DNA of 64,000 bases from Nepenthes gracilis (GCA_033239525.1 BSYO01000026.1:7922371-7986370), one strand, 5' to 3'. Shown: positions 22,826 to 35,113, counted from the stretch's first letter. Made by a program: numbers and translations. Notes: generated from the sequence alone by a model not told the origin.

Positions 22826-24008
22826 GTATGTGATACTTTCGTTTGGAATTAATCGTTTTGGATCGATTTTGATCCATAGTAGCATTTGCCTGTGAGATTT
22901 TTCTGTTTTCTGTTTTCTGGCTCCACTTGGATTTCGATTTGATGCAATTTCACTGTCCAATGGAGGTGGATTCCGATTCCGATTCTGATTGAGCAATCCA
23001 ACGGAGGCGGGGCTTGGGATCGGACGTCATAACCACACAGTCACCGTCCCCTCCCAAATTCTGTCTAGTGAGAAACAGAGTGACAAAACGGCGATTTATT
23101 AGACTTTCCCTCTGTCTTTAGAAGAGTAGCAAATCATTGAAGCCTAGATATTGTTTGAGTCTATACACAATATTGAATTTTGTTTCTCTCTGTCATAACC
23201 ACACAAACAACAAATATTGAATTTTGTTTCTTGTTACTCTGTACATTGTTTGAGCCTATACACAAACAATATTCTGCTGTATACACAAACAACTGTAATT
23301 GTATACACAAACGTCCACTCTGTACATTGTTTCTTGTTACTCTATATAAATTTGGAGCTGCCACCAACCAGTTTGAGCTGTCCAAATTAGCTTCCTTCCT
23401 TGCTAATTAAGCCCACATTTGGCTGACCTGTTGCTCTCTCAATTAGCCACTTATTAATACATTATTAGCCCACATTGTTTCTTCTTCAACAAATGCTCAG
23501 CAGATATTTCTCCCAAATTTTCTATGACAACAAAGGAATCTTCTTCTGCATCCAATGAATATAGATGACACCCTTGCCTAAAATGAGAAGCATCCTCTGC
23601 ATCCTGATATAGGACCTCATTTAATGTAGTCCTCAATAATAGAGCAGGCGAATTTTGTCAGACCTCATTTCATGATACAAATAGTTGGATATAGGAGAGA
23701 AAATTATGATTACTATATCTAATCAGCACCACTGATAAACTTAGTTTTCTTTTCTCTTAAAACAGCAGTAAGTTTTGGACGTTTTGGCAGTGGTTCATCT
23801 TAGTAGTATACCCTACAAGACAATTGTGCTGGATTTGATGATTTGTTAGCTGTGTATACCCTTATTCAATTATTAAAAAAAACCATCCATATTTCTCATG
23901 CTTAATTATATTCTTTATTTGCATAATAAAATCCCCAAATTTAAACAATGCAACCATAAAATCATGATGAGCTTATAAATTTGAGCTCTAGTAATTTAGC
24001 TTGCAAGC
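22826..24008 (+). other. Non-coding Harbinger interior with short repeats
   Basis: Mostly non-coding. At 23160-23345 short phrases recur: tatacacaaac four times, attgaattttgtttc twice and ctctgtacattgttt twice. It ends at the poly(T) of the nested LINE. Confidence 0.5.
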
Positions 24009-24084
24009 TTTTTTTTTTTTCTGGTAAGTAAGTGTGTATTTTGGATTAAAGGGAGAAAAGAAATTTACAAAACCAATGTTATAA

Positions 24085-24104
24085 CTCAAAGTTTTTTGAC
24101 TTGG
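24085..24104 (-). other. 3'-terminal stem-loop of LINE copy 1 (decayed)
   Basis: Corresponds to the CCAAGT/ACTTGG hairpin in the other copies. Here one arm reads ctcaaag, so pairing is weakened. Confidence 0.5.
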
Positions 24105-25458
24105 AGTTAGAACATAAAAAGTAAGGGCATACCCCGAGTAACTAGTACATCATAGAATATCTCAAAAAACCTCTAAGAGGAACAATTTAAAAGACCGAAA
24201 ATGAACAGAGTCATTATACATAAGCAAAAACTAAATGCACCCCAAGTATTCCAGCAGCTAGAAGCAACACGCACCACCACTCCAGCGCCAGCAAGAAATC
24301 AAGCAGTAGCTGCACATTCCAGGGGCTACCATCAGATCAGCACATCAGCATGAGCAGGGACCTGGAATTTCAGCCATTCCACCTTCACGTAGGCCAAGTA
24401 AGCATCAAGACCAAAGAAATGGCACCAACAAAGAAAAGAGGCACCCAGCCATTCGCAAAGATCCACCATCATCACCACCCTCAAGAACTCCGTCGAAGCA
24501 TTGTATCCTGGATACCAGCCGCATCAAAGACTCCATTCCGATACACATCCACACAGCAATGGAAGCTACAGCAACATTGGACCAACAGCCAGACCACCAG
24601 CTTTCATGCATCCAAATCACCATAATGGGTCCAGGATTAATCAAGCACCAGCTCAGCATACTTCATACACGAATGCTATGCCGTGTACAACATGCACAGC
24701 CAAATTTAATATTCAATGCTAGGCAAAATCATAGCAAGTGGAGAGCATTGCTGTGCCCACAGACCCAGCATCCAGAGAAGCAACATTCGGTGCAAACTCA
24801 GAGTAGCCACAACATCACAGTTCCAAGGAATAATTACAGACCAAAGAACATAAGTGATCAAAGAGATGCTACTCAATTCAAAGCAGCATATTCATACAAC
24901 AACACAATCGAAGAAGGCCATTGGCCAAATTTCCAAAACGCCATCTGCATCAGGCGCAGCAACAAACCAGCATAAATGGTCAACAACAACAGGATTCTGC
25001 ATCACAGTCAGCAGAAAGGAATTCACACCCAGCGCCGGCATACAACACCTAGCAAAGGAATTCACATCGAGGCAGTGACCAAAAGGCAATCAATGCAGCA
25101 GAATATCTTTAGCAGCATGGCCAGGAAAAAACCACACATCTGGCCACCTACACCAGGGACAAAATCCATCAGAAGCTACTGATCTATGACCCCAGTGCAG
25201 CAAATTAGCATCAAACAACCTTCACTCAGCCTAACAGGAGAAGGCGTTAGCAGACAACTGCAGCTCTGGGAGGAGCCAAACCCGTCTAGTAACTTGTGGA
25301 GGCAGCAAAGCCCAAAATCATGGGTTAAAATCAGGGAGGAGATCCAGACCCCCGAGCATTCACGACAAAAAAATTCAATCAAACACAAAATAACCAGCAA
25401 AACAAATGCTAGCTTTATTGGGTCCATACAAAACCCGCAGAAACCACCAGCACGACCC

Positions 25459-26965
25459 CTAAGATCTGGGTGATCCCTTGGATTTTTTGGATTTGTTCTT
25501 TTTTTGAGAACGAGAAGGCTTCCAAGAATCGCACTCCATAGCCAAAGCCTCATTGACATTTAAAAATTTTTCTTTAGAATAGTCCACGGCCCATCCAGTA
25601 TAGATATCAGAGGCAGGGGCAGTTCCACCATTCTTAGAAGACACCAAACCATGCTTTTTTATGATTCGAGAGATTGAATTGGGTGTTGGATCGCTGTCGG
25701 AGCCAGAATCAATAGCCAACTCATCTATCTGCACACTAGGATTGCCATTCAAACAATCGGAATCATCCAAAGGGAAAACAGAGGAATCCGGTCGGCAGGG
25801 GCCAAAAACAGGGGAGCAGGCAGTAGGCTCCACAGGATCCTGGGATACCAGACCAAGAGAAGGGGGAATTGGTTTCGGAAAACCGCATACCAGGGGAGGT
25901 TTTAGAGTCCATCACCTCCACAATGGTGGGGCTACTCCCACAACACCACTAAGGCCCTCAAGCAAACTTCGGGACAGCAAAAGGGTGTGGGGGAGAAGCC
26001 CGCTGAATCAAGACTTCGTGAACCTCAGAAGGTGGGACACAATCATCAATTACATTCCCAGAGCAAGGCGGTGAGGCCAATGGGACATTTACCACAGGAC
26101 CAGAATTGGGAGATTTGGAGCGGGAATTACCAGATGGAGGCTTAGCATCCTTGGGATGGCATTGAGCTTCATCATGCCCCAACAGACGGCATCGACAGCA
26201 CCTGATGGGCCGCCAGCTATACTCCACCTTCACCACAATGGGAGCCGAATCGTGGCAGGCTTTAATGGTGATGCTTTTAGGAAAGGGCCCATCGACACCC
26301 ACTTCCACACAGACTCTTGCGAAGGAGACGTTCTCCATACGGGCAGTCCGGGGGTCGAGCTGGAGGGGAATGCCAACAGCGCTAGCCACCCAGCTGAGGC
26401 CGGCATGGGTCCAATACTCAATCGGCAAATTGAAGAGCTTGATCCAAATGGGAAAGCGTTTATGTTCATCCTTGTTAAGATACATACCCGACTTCCAATA
26501 TTTGAGAAATATAGCCTTCCCAGCCATGATCCAAGGACCGGCATGAAGACATTTATTCATCATCTCCTCCGATGAGAATCGGAAGAAGAAATAACCATCT
26601 TCGTTGCCGGCAGTGTGAGTGAGACCGAAACGGGCCCAAATCTTGTTAGCTATGGCTTTGACCGCCAAATAGTGAGGGGTTGAGTCACAGAAATAGCCTA
26701 CCAAGGTGAAACCCCAGAAGGACCGGCCTTGGTCGATGACTTCTGGCGGAGGAGAAATTATGGCCGGGACACCCCCATCGGCCACAGAAGGGAAGAATTT
26801 CAGCTCCATTCGTGCCTCACGACTATCTTTGCGCACGATTTCAGCCCAGCTAGAGGAGCTGTTAACAGGACCATCAGAGACGCAGTCGAAACCCTTAGAT
26901 TTCGAGTCGCCCAAAACCTGACCTTCTGGGAGGGAATGAGAAGGTGCCGAAGACACCGGAGCCAT
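25459..26965 (-). pseudogene. LINE ORF1 protein (DUF4283 plus CCHC knuckle)
   Basis: The minus frame opens at ATG 26965 and stays open for 335 codons to 25958. The DUF4283-type region covers roughly residues 75-250: FWGFTLVGYFCDSTPHYLAV, YFFFRFSSEEMMNKCLHAGP, then FPIWIKLFNLPIEYWT. The zinc knuckle CCRCRLLGHDEAQC follows at about residues 280-295. A frame change near 25900 leads into a second open piece, 25833-25459, with an acidic stretch and a basic C-terminus (KKNKSKKSKG). ORF1 proteins of plant L1 elements bind RNA and act with ORF2 in retrotransposition. No ORF2 follows within this insertion. Open frames on the plus strand here are antisense shadows. Confidence 0.85.
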
Positions 26966-26990
26966 AGCTCCGGTCAGACGGCATAGATCT

Positions 26991-28400
26991 CAAATATCAC
27001 TGGTCATACACTACTATGGAATTTTAGAGGATGCGTCGCTTGCTTGTCAAACAATAAAAGTTGTGTAAATAATCCTTATACTTGAGAAGCCTTCACATGT
27101 CATGTGGGAATCATTGTATTTTTTGATATGACAAATTTGATTGAGTCATGAATAAATCCTCAAATTAATAGGAAAAATCACAAGTGGTGGTATGAAGTTT
27201 TCTTATGTGAACAAAGTGTTGAGTAAGTGTAAGTTTCCTTCCTCATTTTTCTTTCTCCATATTTTTTATGAGTGTTGGAGAAAGTGTATGTGCCTCATTT
27301 TCTTCCTCCAATTTATATGATTGTTGGACAAAGTAAGCAGACATGTACTGCTTTCTAAGTATTAGAATAGTCATTCAAATGAGTATTAGTACACAAAATT
27401 TGAAAACTATGTTATTACTCTGGTTTTTTGAAAACCAGTAAGTCCAAAGACAACTACGACTCTAAGATACTTGTGTGGATACCACAAAGACAGGATGCTT
27501 GGTTGGCTTTGAAATTCAGCCATACTTCCAATATTGATTTCCTTATAGTTCAGTCAAAAGGAACAAGAAGAATAATACATATTTTCTTTTGATAATATGA
27601 AATTAGCCAAGCAGCAAAACCTTGCCTACTCAGGGGAAAAACTGCAAGTGTCCCTTTACTGACTACCAGAGAACAAACAATTCTTGTTCCTACAAGAATT
27701 TCTCATTAGTTTATTGTTAATGGTGTTAGTGGATGTTGAGCTGTGTTCAACCTCTCTAATTTCGCACTTTCTAAAATTTTGTCTAAGTATTGTATTGTAC
27801 TAGAATGATCTTCTAATGCCGTGTGTCCCTCTTGCAAAGTTTTATTAATTTAATGTTAGTGAGGGTTAGTGGATTTTGGTTATTAATTTAATGTTTGAAT
27901 TGGTTAAGTGTTAGCCGCCCCTTACTTCCCTACTTTACTCCAATTGGTTATTAATTTTGGTTAAGTGTTGGTTATTAATTTAATGTTAGTGAGGGTTAGA
28001 GGATTGTTCCTCTTGGATAGTGGAATGCTAAAGGAGGCTGATCATAGGTAGATTTTAGTTGGCTTGTTGATCTTGATGTTGAAGATTCGATGTCCTAAGC
28101 CAAAGAATTTAATGTAATGCAACAGACCACCTTGTTACTATGATACTAGTTGACTTGTATCTATTATTTGTTATTGCAATTTATAGATCAATTACACTCC
28201 AACGAGAAGAAAAAGAAGATAGTGATCATTATAGTCCAATGGATTATAGTTTGCTGTACCTTTTGGTGGTATTTATGTGTATTAGGTGCAATTCTAATTG
28301 TTGGACAGCCTAAACGTACTATTACAAGATCTTATAATCTTGACTTCTATTGAAAAAGAGAATACATCAACAAAATCATACATGGTAGTAATACCACTTG
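26991..28400 (+). other. Harbinger interior upstream of the transposase
   Basis: AT-rich and without recognisable coding sequence. The phrase attaatttaatgttagtgagggtta is repeated in variants at 27845-27870 and 27970-27995. It may hold introns or untranslated leader of the transposase. Confidence 0.4.
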
Positions 28401-28407
28401 TATTAAC

Positions 28408-29459
28408 ATGTTGAGGATGTGTAGACCCGCGTCTCTCAAACTGTGTGAGCTGTTAACGACTAGTGGGGGACTTCATTCATCAAAACACATGCTAGTTGAT
28501 GAACAAGTGGCAATATTCTTGCACATTCTTGCACATCATTTGAAAAATAGGGTGGTTGCACATAATTTTCAGAGGTCGGGTGAAACAGTGAGTAGAATAT
28601 TTAATAATGTGTTAGCTGTAGTAATACGTCTACAAGCACAACTATTTAGTCGGCCGGAACCCATTTCTGAGAATTGCACGGACGAGCGATGGAAGTGGTT
28701 CCCGGTATGATACTTATTTTATATGTTTGATATTATATTTAAATGGCAAATATAACAACTACGTCGTTCTACTTCGATATGTTTTTGTAGAATTGTATAG
28801 GCGCTTTGGATGGAACATACATCAAAATAAGGGTACCTACTGCAGACAAACCTAGATAACAAACTCGAAAGGGAGATATAGTTACAAACGTGTTAGGAGC
28901 ATGTTATAGTGTTACGAGATGCGCTAAATAGAATACATAGACTCAAAGTTCCAAATGGTAAGCTCTTTAGATAATCGAATAAATTATAGTGTTTACAATA
29001 ACCTTATATTACATAATGATATCGCATGTTTTCATATAGGTACTTATTACTTAGTTGATGCGGGATATGTAAATTGTAATGGATTTCTTGCACCATTTAG
29101 GGGGCAGAGATACCATTTAAATGAATGGCGTCAAGGCCATCAGCTAAGAACGGCGGAGGAATTTTTCAATATGAAACATGCCGCTGCTCGTAATGTCATT
29201 GAAAGGTGTTTTGGATTGCTGAAAATGCGATGGGGAATCCTTAGAAGTCCATCATTTTATCCCGTCAAAACACATAATCGAGTTATCATTGCTTGTTGCC
29301 TACTGCATAATTTTATAAGAAATGAGATGGAATATGATCATATCGAGGATGAATGCAACAACATACATTATGATAACACAATTAGATCTTAGTGATGGTT
29401 GGAGTGCATTTAGGAATAATTTGGCAAATTCTATGTTCAACGAATGGAGAAATCATTGA
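28408..29459 (+). pseudogene. PIF/Harbinger transposase (DDE)
   Basis: Exon 1 runs to 28704 (LHILAHHLKNRVVAHNFQRSG... RWKWFP). An 86-nt GT-AG intron (28705-28790) precedes NCIGALDGTYI, which holds the first catalytic Asp. A second intron, 28958-29039, separates RLKVPN from TYYLVDAGYVN. Then come FLAPFRGQRYHLNEW and RNVIERCFGLLKMRWG, with the third catalytic residue Glu. The segment that should carry the second Asp is missing: the frame jumps from VLGACYS to LRDALNR, about 20 residues short and out of frame. A stop interrupts KPR/QTRKG. The C-terminal WSAFRNNLANSMFNEW lies in another frame up to 29459. The protein cannot cut DNA. Confidence 0.9.
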
Positions 29460-29660
29460 ATTTTGTCACAGTTAATATGAATACTGACATTAATGTGTTT
29501 GTTGTCCATATCATCAATTTTATATTCACTTATTCGAATGTTATATGTTTGTTGTCATAATTATCAAAATTATTTTCCATATCATTTACATGGCATCTGT
29601 GGCTAAATTTTTTTGGATTCATTCTTTCACCATTATTATAACAGATAAAAGTAGTTAAAC

Positions 29661-30675
29661 ATGCCACAATCAGAAAAAGATAGCAAAAGAAGATGGGAGA
29701 TCCATGAAGACGAAGCTCTTGTTGCTAGTATGGTTGAGCTATATAATACCGGTACTCACAACGCTAACAATGGTTTCAAGTCAAGTTACCTGCTTGAGTT
29801 AGAGAGGATGTTACGGCAAAAATTACCAAATTCATCTTTGAAGGCAACCCCACATATTATTTCCAGGATAAAGACGTTGAAGAAGGATTGAAGTGTTGTA
29901 TATGATATGATAAGGGGTACGAATACTTCCAGATTTGGGTGGGATGATTCACAAAAAAGGTTGGTGCCAGAACCACACGTGTGGAATGCGTACATATCGG
30001 TATGGTAGTTGTTTTTTATTTTTAATTGCTTCTTAAAATTACTTATTAATCTAGTATCTATTATATATTAACAATGACTGTGATACACTTTATGTTTGGA
30101 GATAGAGCCACAAGGGAGCTACCATCTGGAGGAAAAAATCATTCCCATATTTCGAATATTTATCAATGATCTATGGTAAAGATCGTGCAACAGGGGTAGA
30201 TGCACAAGTTGCTGAGGATATCATTGCTGAGCTGCAGCATAATGAACTAGAGAATGAGCAGTGGAGCGTGAATGATGTTCCAGAAGTGGGGATTGAAGAC
30301 TTACTTGGCACTAATGATTTACCCGGTCAAAATGTACCGCATGTGTCAACTCTAACTGAATCAGGGACATCCAAGGGAAGGAAACGGAAGGCTAGTACAG
30401 ATATGAAATAAATAGCTGATTCTATTATCCACGCAGCTGATTCATTGACTACAAATATTGGGAAGCTCGGTGAAATGTTGAGCAAAAGTTTAGAAAACAA
30501 CACGCAGGAGCAAGCGATGCAGTTATATAATATGTTGGGTGAAATTCGTTCATTATCGACGAGTGAAAGAAATGCAGCATATATGAAATGCATACGTGAT
30601 CCGACACTACTGATGGGCCTACTTAGTATTCCACCGGATCAGAGATTGGAATTTATTAAACAATTTATACTTTAA
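29661..30675 (+). pseudogene. Harbinger Myb/SANT-like accessory protein
   Basis: The second protein of PIF/Harbinger elements, thought to bind the ends and bring the transposase to DNA. The start is ATG 29661. The Myb/SANT-like domain covers about residues 10-110: RRWEIHEDEALVASMVELYN, then FKSSYLLELERMLRQKLP and ISRIKTLKKD, with the later FGWDDSQKRLV. A GT-AG intron (about 30000-30105) leads to HKGATIWRKKSFPYFEYLSM and a C-terminal region rich in acidic residues with the basic patch KGRKRKAS. Two stops break it: TGA at about 29889 (probably from TGG) and TAA at about 30409 (probably from CAA). Both are G-to-A or C-to-T changes. The rest of the frame is intact to 30675. Confidence 0.88.
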
Positions 30676-31302
30676 AATATATGATTATCAAACAATTTGT
30701 AATTTTTCTTTTTCTACTACGACGTTGTAATGAATGGTTGTGATGTTTTGAAGAATTCTATTATGCCGGTTTGAGGTTATGTGGTAAATTATTTACAGTT
30801 TTTACATGGTAATATTATTTTAGAATGCCGGTTTGTGATGTATGTATTTTAATTGGAGTGTGATGGTATTTTTAAATTTTTTTATTGGAAAAATAATTAT
30901 TTTAATAATAAATTATGTATATTAAATAATATGTATAATAAATATATATTATATTATATTATATTAAAAATATGATAATTATAAAATGTATAATTTTCTG
31001 TATTATTTTTATAAATTAAATATATATTATATATTTATTAAATATGTATTTTACATGATACAATAATATTGAAATACAAATTCCTATAATTAATAAGGGT
31101 AAAAGTGTCATTCCGATAAATTCTCACCTAATTCCTCATATAATTCTACAAACCAAACATTGAAATACAAATTCCCAACTAATTCTATTCCAACAACCAA
31201 ATATAGGAATAACAATTCCCAACTCTATTCCCATCCAATTCTATTCTCTGGGAATAACTATTTTATTCCCACCTTATTTCATTCCAGTAACCAAACGTGC
31301 CA
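30676..31302 (+). other. Right end of Harbinger
   Basis: AT-rich, then a run of GGAATA/TATTCC words (31190-31290) mirroring the left-end palindromes, and the terminal inverted repeat ending ccaaacgtgcca at 31302. Confidence 0.75.
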
Positions 31303-32599
31303 TTAACGGTCTAAACATAAGGCAAGACTTCTGCAGAAATTTCGGCAGAATCTCCCTTGTAATAGGGTGAAAAATCCAAAAATACAACCCTGTACAATCA
31401 TCCATAATAAGTACACAACTATCCATCATTCACAATTCCTACAACAAACATTCACAGGATCACATGTGCCATTCATGGCACAAATCCATAAAAATATTTA
31501 CTGCTCCAATAGTATAATAACGAGATGTCATCTAGGACATGCACAGTAAATCCAGAGTATATAGCGGAAGTAAACTAAGAACCTACAGAAGTATAGCTTT
31601 TTCTTTTTTACAGTCATACATAACATATATTTTTCATACAAAAATCTATATGTTCTAGAACATCAGTAAACATGAGATCAGTATACAAAATCACATTTCC
31701 AGCTAAGTGTTTGCATCCACAGCTCTTCAAAAACAGGTCCAAAATACTCTAAGTCCTCAAAAGACTTCGGAAGCTTCTCTTGGATCACTCTTTCTCGTCA
31801 GACAATAGCTCTACTGTCTCATCTGGAGGGAAAAAAAATACTAAAACAGTGAGTCGAGGCCCAACAAAGTACATGCACATGAGCAGTAAAACTATGATGC
31901 AGAACAGTCATGTAAAGATGCAGAACATAACAATTCAGACAGAAAGTAATTCAGAAAACAGAAACATCATACTTTGATAGTAATATACTTCATAAATCAA
32001 AAAATCAGAAATCAGAAATCAGTAAACAGAAATCATCCACTGAGATCGGTAATTAGTACTCGGTAAACATAAATCGGTAGTCGAAAATCGTGAATGAATG
32101 AAACTGTAATCGATCTGATAACGATGAGTGAAAATCAAGATAAAGAGCTGATAACGGAATTCGGTGATCGAAATCGGAAAGCGCTTAACATAATGTATCA
32201 AGATGGATCTTGCTAGCGTACGCTATCAGAGGGGGTGAGTGATCGAGGATAAATTGTGCTCACTCCACACAATCCAAGGCCAGAAACAGAAGTATCCCAT
32301 TTCGAGGGATCAGAACAGTGTACCACCCGAAGGTAGGCCGGTAACAAAATTTTCCACCTGACCATAACGCCCCGAGGGCAGGGCGGACCACAAATAACTC
32401 CATGGACAGAGTTATCTTCGATTACCACCGGAAAGTCTTAAGGCATGCCGAAGAACCTAACCTGACTGCATATCAGTCTGGGTCCAAAATAACAGAAACA
32501 GAAATAGACTTAGAGACGATTTCAAAATACGCATGAGGCCGGTTTCGATTTCATGGCATACAATATACTTAGGGCCGGTTTAGATTTTTATCAAGGAAG

Positions 32600-32945
32600 G
32601 ACCGGAGCACTTTTCTTGTTAAGGGAGCCGGTTTCATTTTCAGTGCAAAAAGTCGAAGTTGTTTTTCTCAAAATGACGGAGTGCTCAAAAGCCAGAGTGT
32701 TTAGAAGTCGGAGTGCTTTTTTTCAAAAAGACGGAGCGCTCAAAGGCCGGAGTGCTCAAAAGTCGAAGTGCTTTTCACTCAAAGGACGGAGTGCTTTTCA
32801 CTAAAAGGACGGAGTGCTTTTCAAAAGCCGAAGTTCATTTTCCTCAAGGGACGGAGTTTATTAAAAGCCGGAGTTCATTTTACATTGAGGCCGGAGTTCA
32901 AAAAGCCGGAGTTCATTTTCTCAAAAGGACGGAGTGCTTTTTACT
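32600..32945. repeat. CGGAG short repeats in the 5' LTR
   Basis: Sister of the block at 17940-18255, with copies such as gacggagtgcttttcac in slightly different number. This suggests gain or loss of units since insertion. Confidence 0.85.
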
Positions 32946-33993
32946 CAATACACTTTTAGCTAACTTGAAACTTACATGGAAATTTTCTCGGTACAGGTCG
33001 GTACATGTTTTCAAAAACAGATTATACTGGAAGCTTCATTTTGATGTCAACTAACTTTTATATAACTGCAGCTACGGTTAAATATCATTAAAACCCTTTC
33101 ATTTTCGTACTTAGTACTTTGCCAAAATTTCCGGACACAAATTGGTCTTTAAACAAGTCTTATTTCAAGAAATTAAGGCCACAATTCCAAATATATATAC
33201 TTAATCATATATTTAAACCATAAATCTCCAAAATTTTAAGTTAGGGTTTGGCCATGTTGTTTCAATGTCAAAATAAACACATAACACATGTTCATGCATA
33301 AAATCGGAGCCAAATACTTCCATAAACATGAACAAACATGAAATCTAACCGATTAATTGAAGGAAACATGCTTCAACATCATTTTTACAACATTTCCATG
33401 AACTTTAAAGCAAGAGAAACGGTAAAAACGTAAAACGACGTTCGAGGTACACTTGCCTTGTCGCGGGCTTTCACATTTATAACTGGCTCACGGATGGATT
33501 CGGGCTCTCGGGCCTCGTTCTCCCTTCTTCTCTCTCTAAAGTCGGCGCTCCCTCTCTCTCTAAAACCCTAAAACCGTGCGAAAAATGAGAGGAGCGAAGT
33601 CTGATCATGTTTTTATACTGTGCCTGCCGCTCGAGCTCCGCTCGAGCGGCGCGAGCGGCCGAAATTTGAAAACGCCACTGGTTTTTCCGCCCGATAGGAG
33701 GGCTTGAGCGGTCAACGGGCGGAGGGATTCGTGAATCCACTGGTTTTTCCGCCCGATAGGAGGGCTCGAGCGGCCAGCGGGCGGAGGGATTCGTGAACGC
33801 CACTGGTTTTTCCGCCCAATATGAGGGCTCGAGCCCACAGCAAGCGCCACTCGGCTGCTTGCTGAATTTGGACATTTTTCAACTTTTCACTTTTAACTAC
33901 CAGTTTTTCACTACACACTTAGCCTCTTACTGATATTAATCACCTTAATCACATCTAATTATTACGTTTTCGGTTTCGGGTCCTCACATTAGC

Positions 33994-35100
33994 ACCACAA
34001 GGCAATTAAATCAGCCCAATCAATTATATTTATAAACCCGAGAAAACGTTGTAGACCTCGATACTGCTAGTATAAGACCTACGATCCTCAGATAAACGAA
34101 TAAGTTTAGGAACACTAATAAAACGTAGACTCTTGATCCCAAAGTAATTCATATATCGAAACATCAAGATCTGGGAGTCTTATCTCCCGCCATGATGGAC
34201 GACACTTCCATACTTCGTGCCATCACTGCAAAGCCCTGATCCAAGGTATTGGGCTCCTCCACTGTCTGACTCATGGGATAAGGGCAATCCCTAATCATGC
34301 GGCCGAACTGTCCACATTTGAAGCATATTTCCAAAAATCTCACTGAAACAATACATTCATCCATAAAGCATCCATGAACATATCTGGCAATATCTCTTTA
34401 TTCTCGAGGCCCATGATCCTTTTCACATCAACTACCCAAGGTCGATTTCATCTCCTATCTTACATGGGGTAATATTACCTTATCTTCTTCCGAATGTTGG
34501 ATCACTATTATTACCATCTTAATTCTTAGGACCCATATCTCAACCCTTATAGGATCTGAATCACCCAAAAGTTTAGGTACTTAATCATTACTGAATCGAT
34601 TATAAATTGACGTCCTTGGATTCGCTACACCAGAATTGACTCTAAGTCATCTTAATCTCAAGCCAAAGCCGATCGACCCTAAACTTCAAACCAAAATCAA
34701 TGAACATAGGTCTCGAATCAATATTGATCAATTCAAATATTAAATTGGCACCAATTAAATTCAAACCTTAAGATGCCTCCCTATAGCTCCTTTCGACCTC
34801 ATGGTCGGATACTATCATAAATAGATCTTCGTCTAGGAGCCATAGCGGCTACTAATATCTTATGTGAAGGCAAAGCAACTTGGGTTAGGCTATTCTTAGG
34901 ATACTAACTAGAATGCGTAAGCTAGACAACCAAACTCATTATTTAACTCCAACTTAGTTCAAGCTTAAGCTAGCCAACCAGGATAACTAAAACTATCTAA
35001 TCTAATTTAATTATCCTACGCTTATATCTATTTATTTGATCAATCTTAATCTATCCTAAACTTTTACGTACGATTCAAATCAAATCTAAGGCATCTTTTT
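33994..35100 (-). other. 5' internal region of the second-level element
   Basis: Leader and gag-region remnant between the chromovirus target site and the PBS at 35101-35111. Only the zinc-knuckle piece at 34164-34364 is recognisable. Confidence 0.55.
34164..34364 (-). pseudogene. Gag CCHC zinc knuckle of the second-level element
   Basis: The minus frame carries CFKCGQFGRMIRDCP, a variant CX2CX4HX4C knuckle in which the His position reads Met (a typical knuckle has GHXXRDCP). It is followed by a short acidic and Ser/Thr-rich tail. Gypsy and copia gag proteins use such knuckles to bind element RNA. The upstream gag body is not recognisable. It lies about 750 bp from the PBS, at a normal distance for gag, and nothing of pol follows before the nested chromovirus. 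Confidence 0.6.
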
Positions 35101-35111
35101 CTCTGATACCA
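35101..35111 (-). other. Primer-binding site of the second-level element
   Basis: Plus-strand ctctgatacca (minus TGGTATCAGAG), complementary to initiator tRNA-Met, two bases from the LTR start at 35114. Confidence 0.88.
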
Positions 35112-35113
35112 AA

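Larger units (their letters stand above)
24009..26990 (-). mobile_element. LINE copy 1 (L1 type), ORF1 present, ORF2 absent
   Basis: Poly(T) at 24009 followed by ctggtaagtaagtg gives the same 3' terminus as the copies at 55080, 57693 and 59364. The 5' end is near 26970-26990, just upstream of the ORF1 start at 26965. Between the ORF1 end (about 25459) and the 3' terminus lies 1.2 kb of TG/CTG-rich sequence (minus strand) instead of an endonuclease/RT ORF. I could not define a target-site duplication, so the 5' boundary is approximate. Confidence 0.8.
22313..31302 (+). mobile_element. PIF/Harbinger DNA transposon, 9.0 kb
   Basis: Inserted in an LTR whose intact sister (16620-16640) shows the empty site. 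The target duplication is TTA (22310-22312 and 31303-31305), the 3-bp preference of PIF/Harbinger. The termini share the core GTTTGGTT (left ccctatgtttggtt, right reverse complement tggcacgtttggtt), followed on both sides by dense GGAATA words. It encodes the two proteins of the superfamily: a DDE transposase (28408-29459) and a Myb/SANT-like protein (29661-30675). Both carry inactivating changes. It holds a nested LINE (about 24009-26990), so its own length is about 6 kb. Confidence 0.9.
16574..33988 (-). mobile_element. Third-level Ty3/gypsy chromovirus, internally deleted
   Basis: LTRs 16574-19294 and 22253-33988 (the latter split by a Harbinger transposon) begin tgtgacRgaacg and end cctcaca. 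The target-site duplication is perfect: ttagc at 16569-16573 and 33989-33993. A PBS for initiator tRNA-Met (22240-22250) and a polypurine tract (19295-19310) fix the minus orientation. Internal coding order is gag, RT (C-terminal part), RNase H, integrase, then a chromodomain-like tail, as in Tekay/Del-type chromoviruses. About 2 kb of gag C-terminus, protease and N-terminal RT has been deleted (junction about 21610), so it could not be autonomous. It is inserted in the second-level element. Confidence 0.92.
22253..33988 (-). repeat. 5' LTR of the chromovirus, split by a Harbinger transposon
   Basis: LTR sequence occupies 22253-22312 and 31303-33988, with 22313-31302 inserted at a TTA site. 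It matches 16574-19294 in order: hairpin (32394-32415), CGGAG block (about 32600-32945), TATAAAA (33611-33617) and 62-64 bp repeats (33665-33835). A small stretch near 32080-32200 differs from its partner more than the rest. Confidence 0.92.

Noticed and set aside
22469..22852. Ser/Pro-rich open frames on the plus strand
   Set aside because: They follow a CT-rich leader of the Harbinger transposon; repeated ctccctctctcg words explain the lack of stops.
25186..26575. Plus-strand open frames opposite the LINE ORF1
   Set aside because: Shadows of the minus-strand ORF1, which has a clear DUF4283 region and CCHC knuckle.
28150..28353. A 67-codon plus-strand frame just before the transposase
   Set aside because: Hydrophobic and low in complexity, with no match to the N-terminal part of PIF/Harbinger transposases; probably leader or intron.
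35101..35111. tRNA gene suggested by the initiator tRNA-Met match (also 22240, 55092, 58784)
   Set aside because: Only 11-13 bases match and each lies two bases from an LTR, so they are primer-binding sites.
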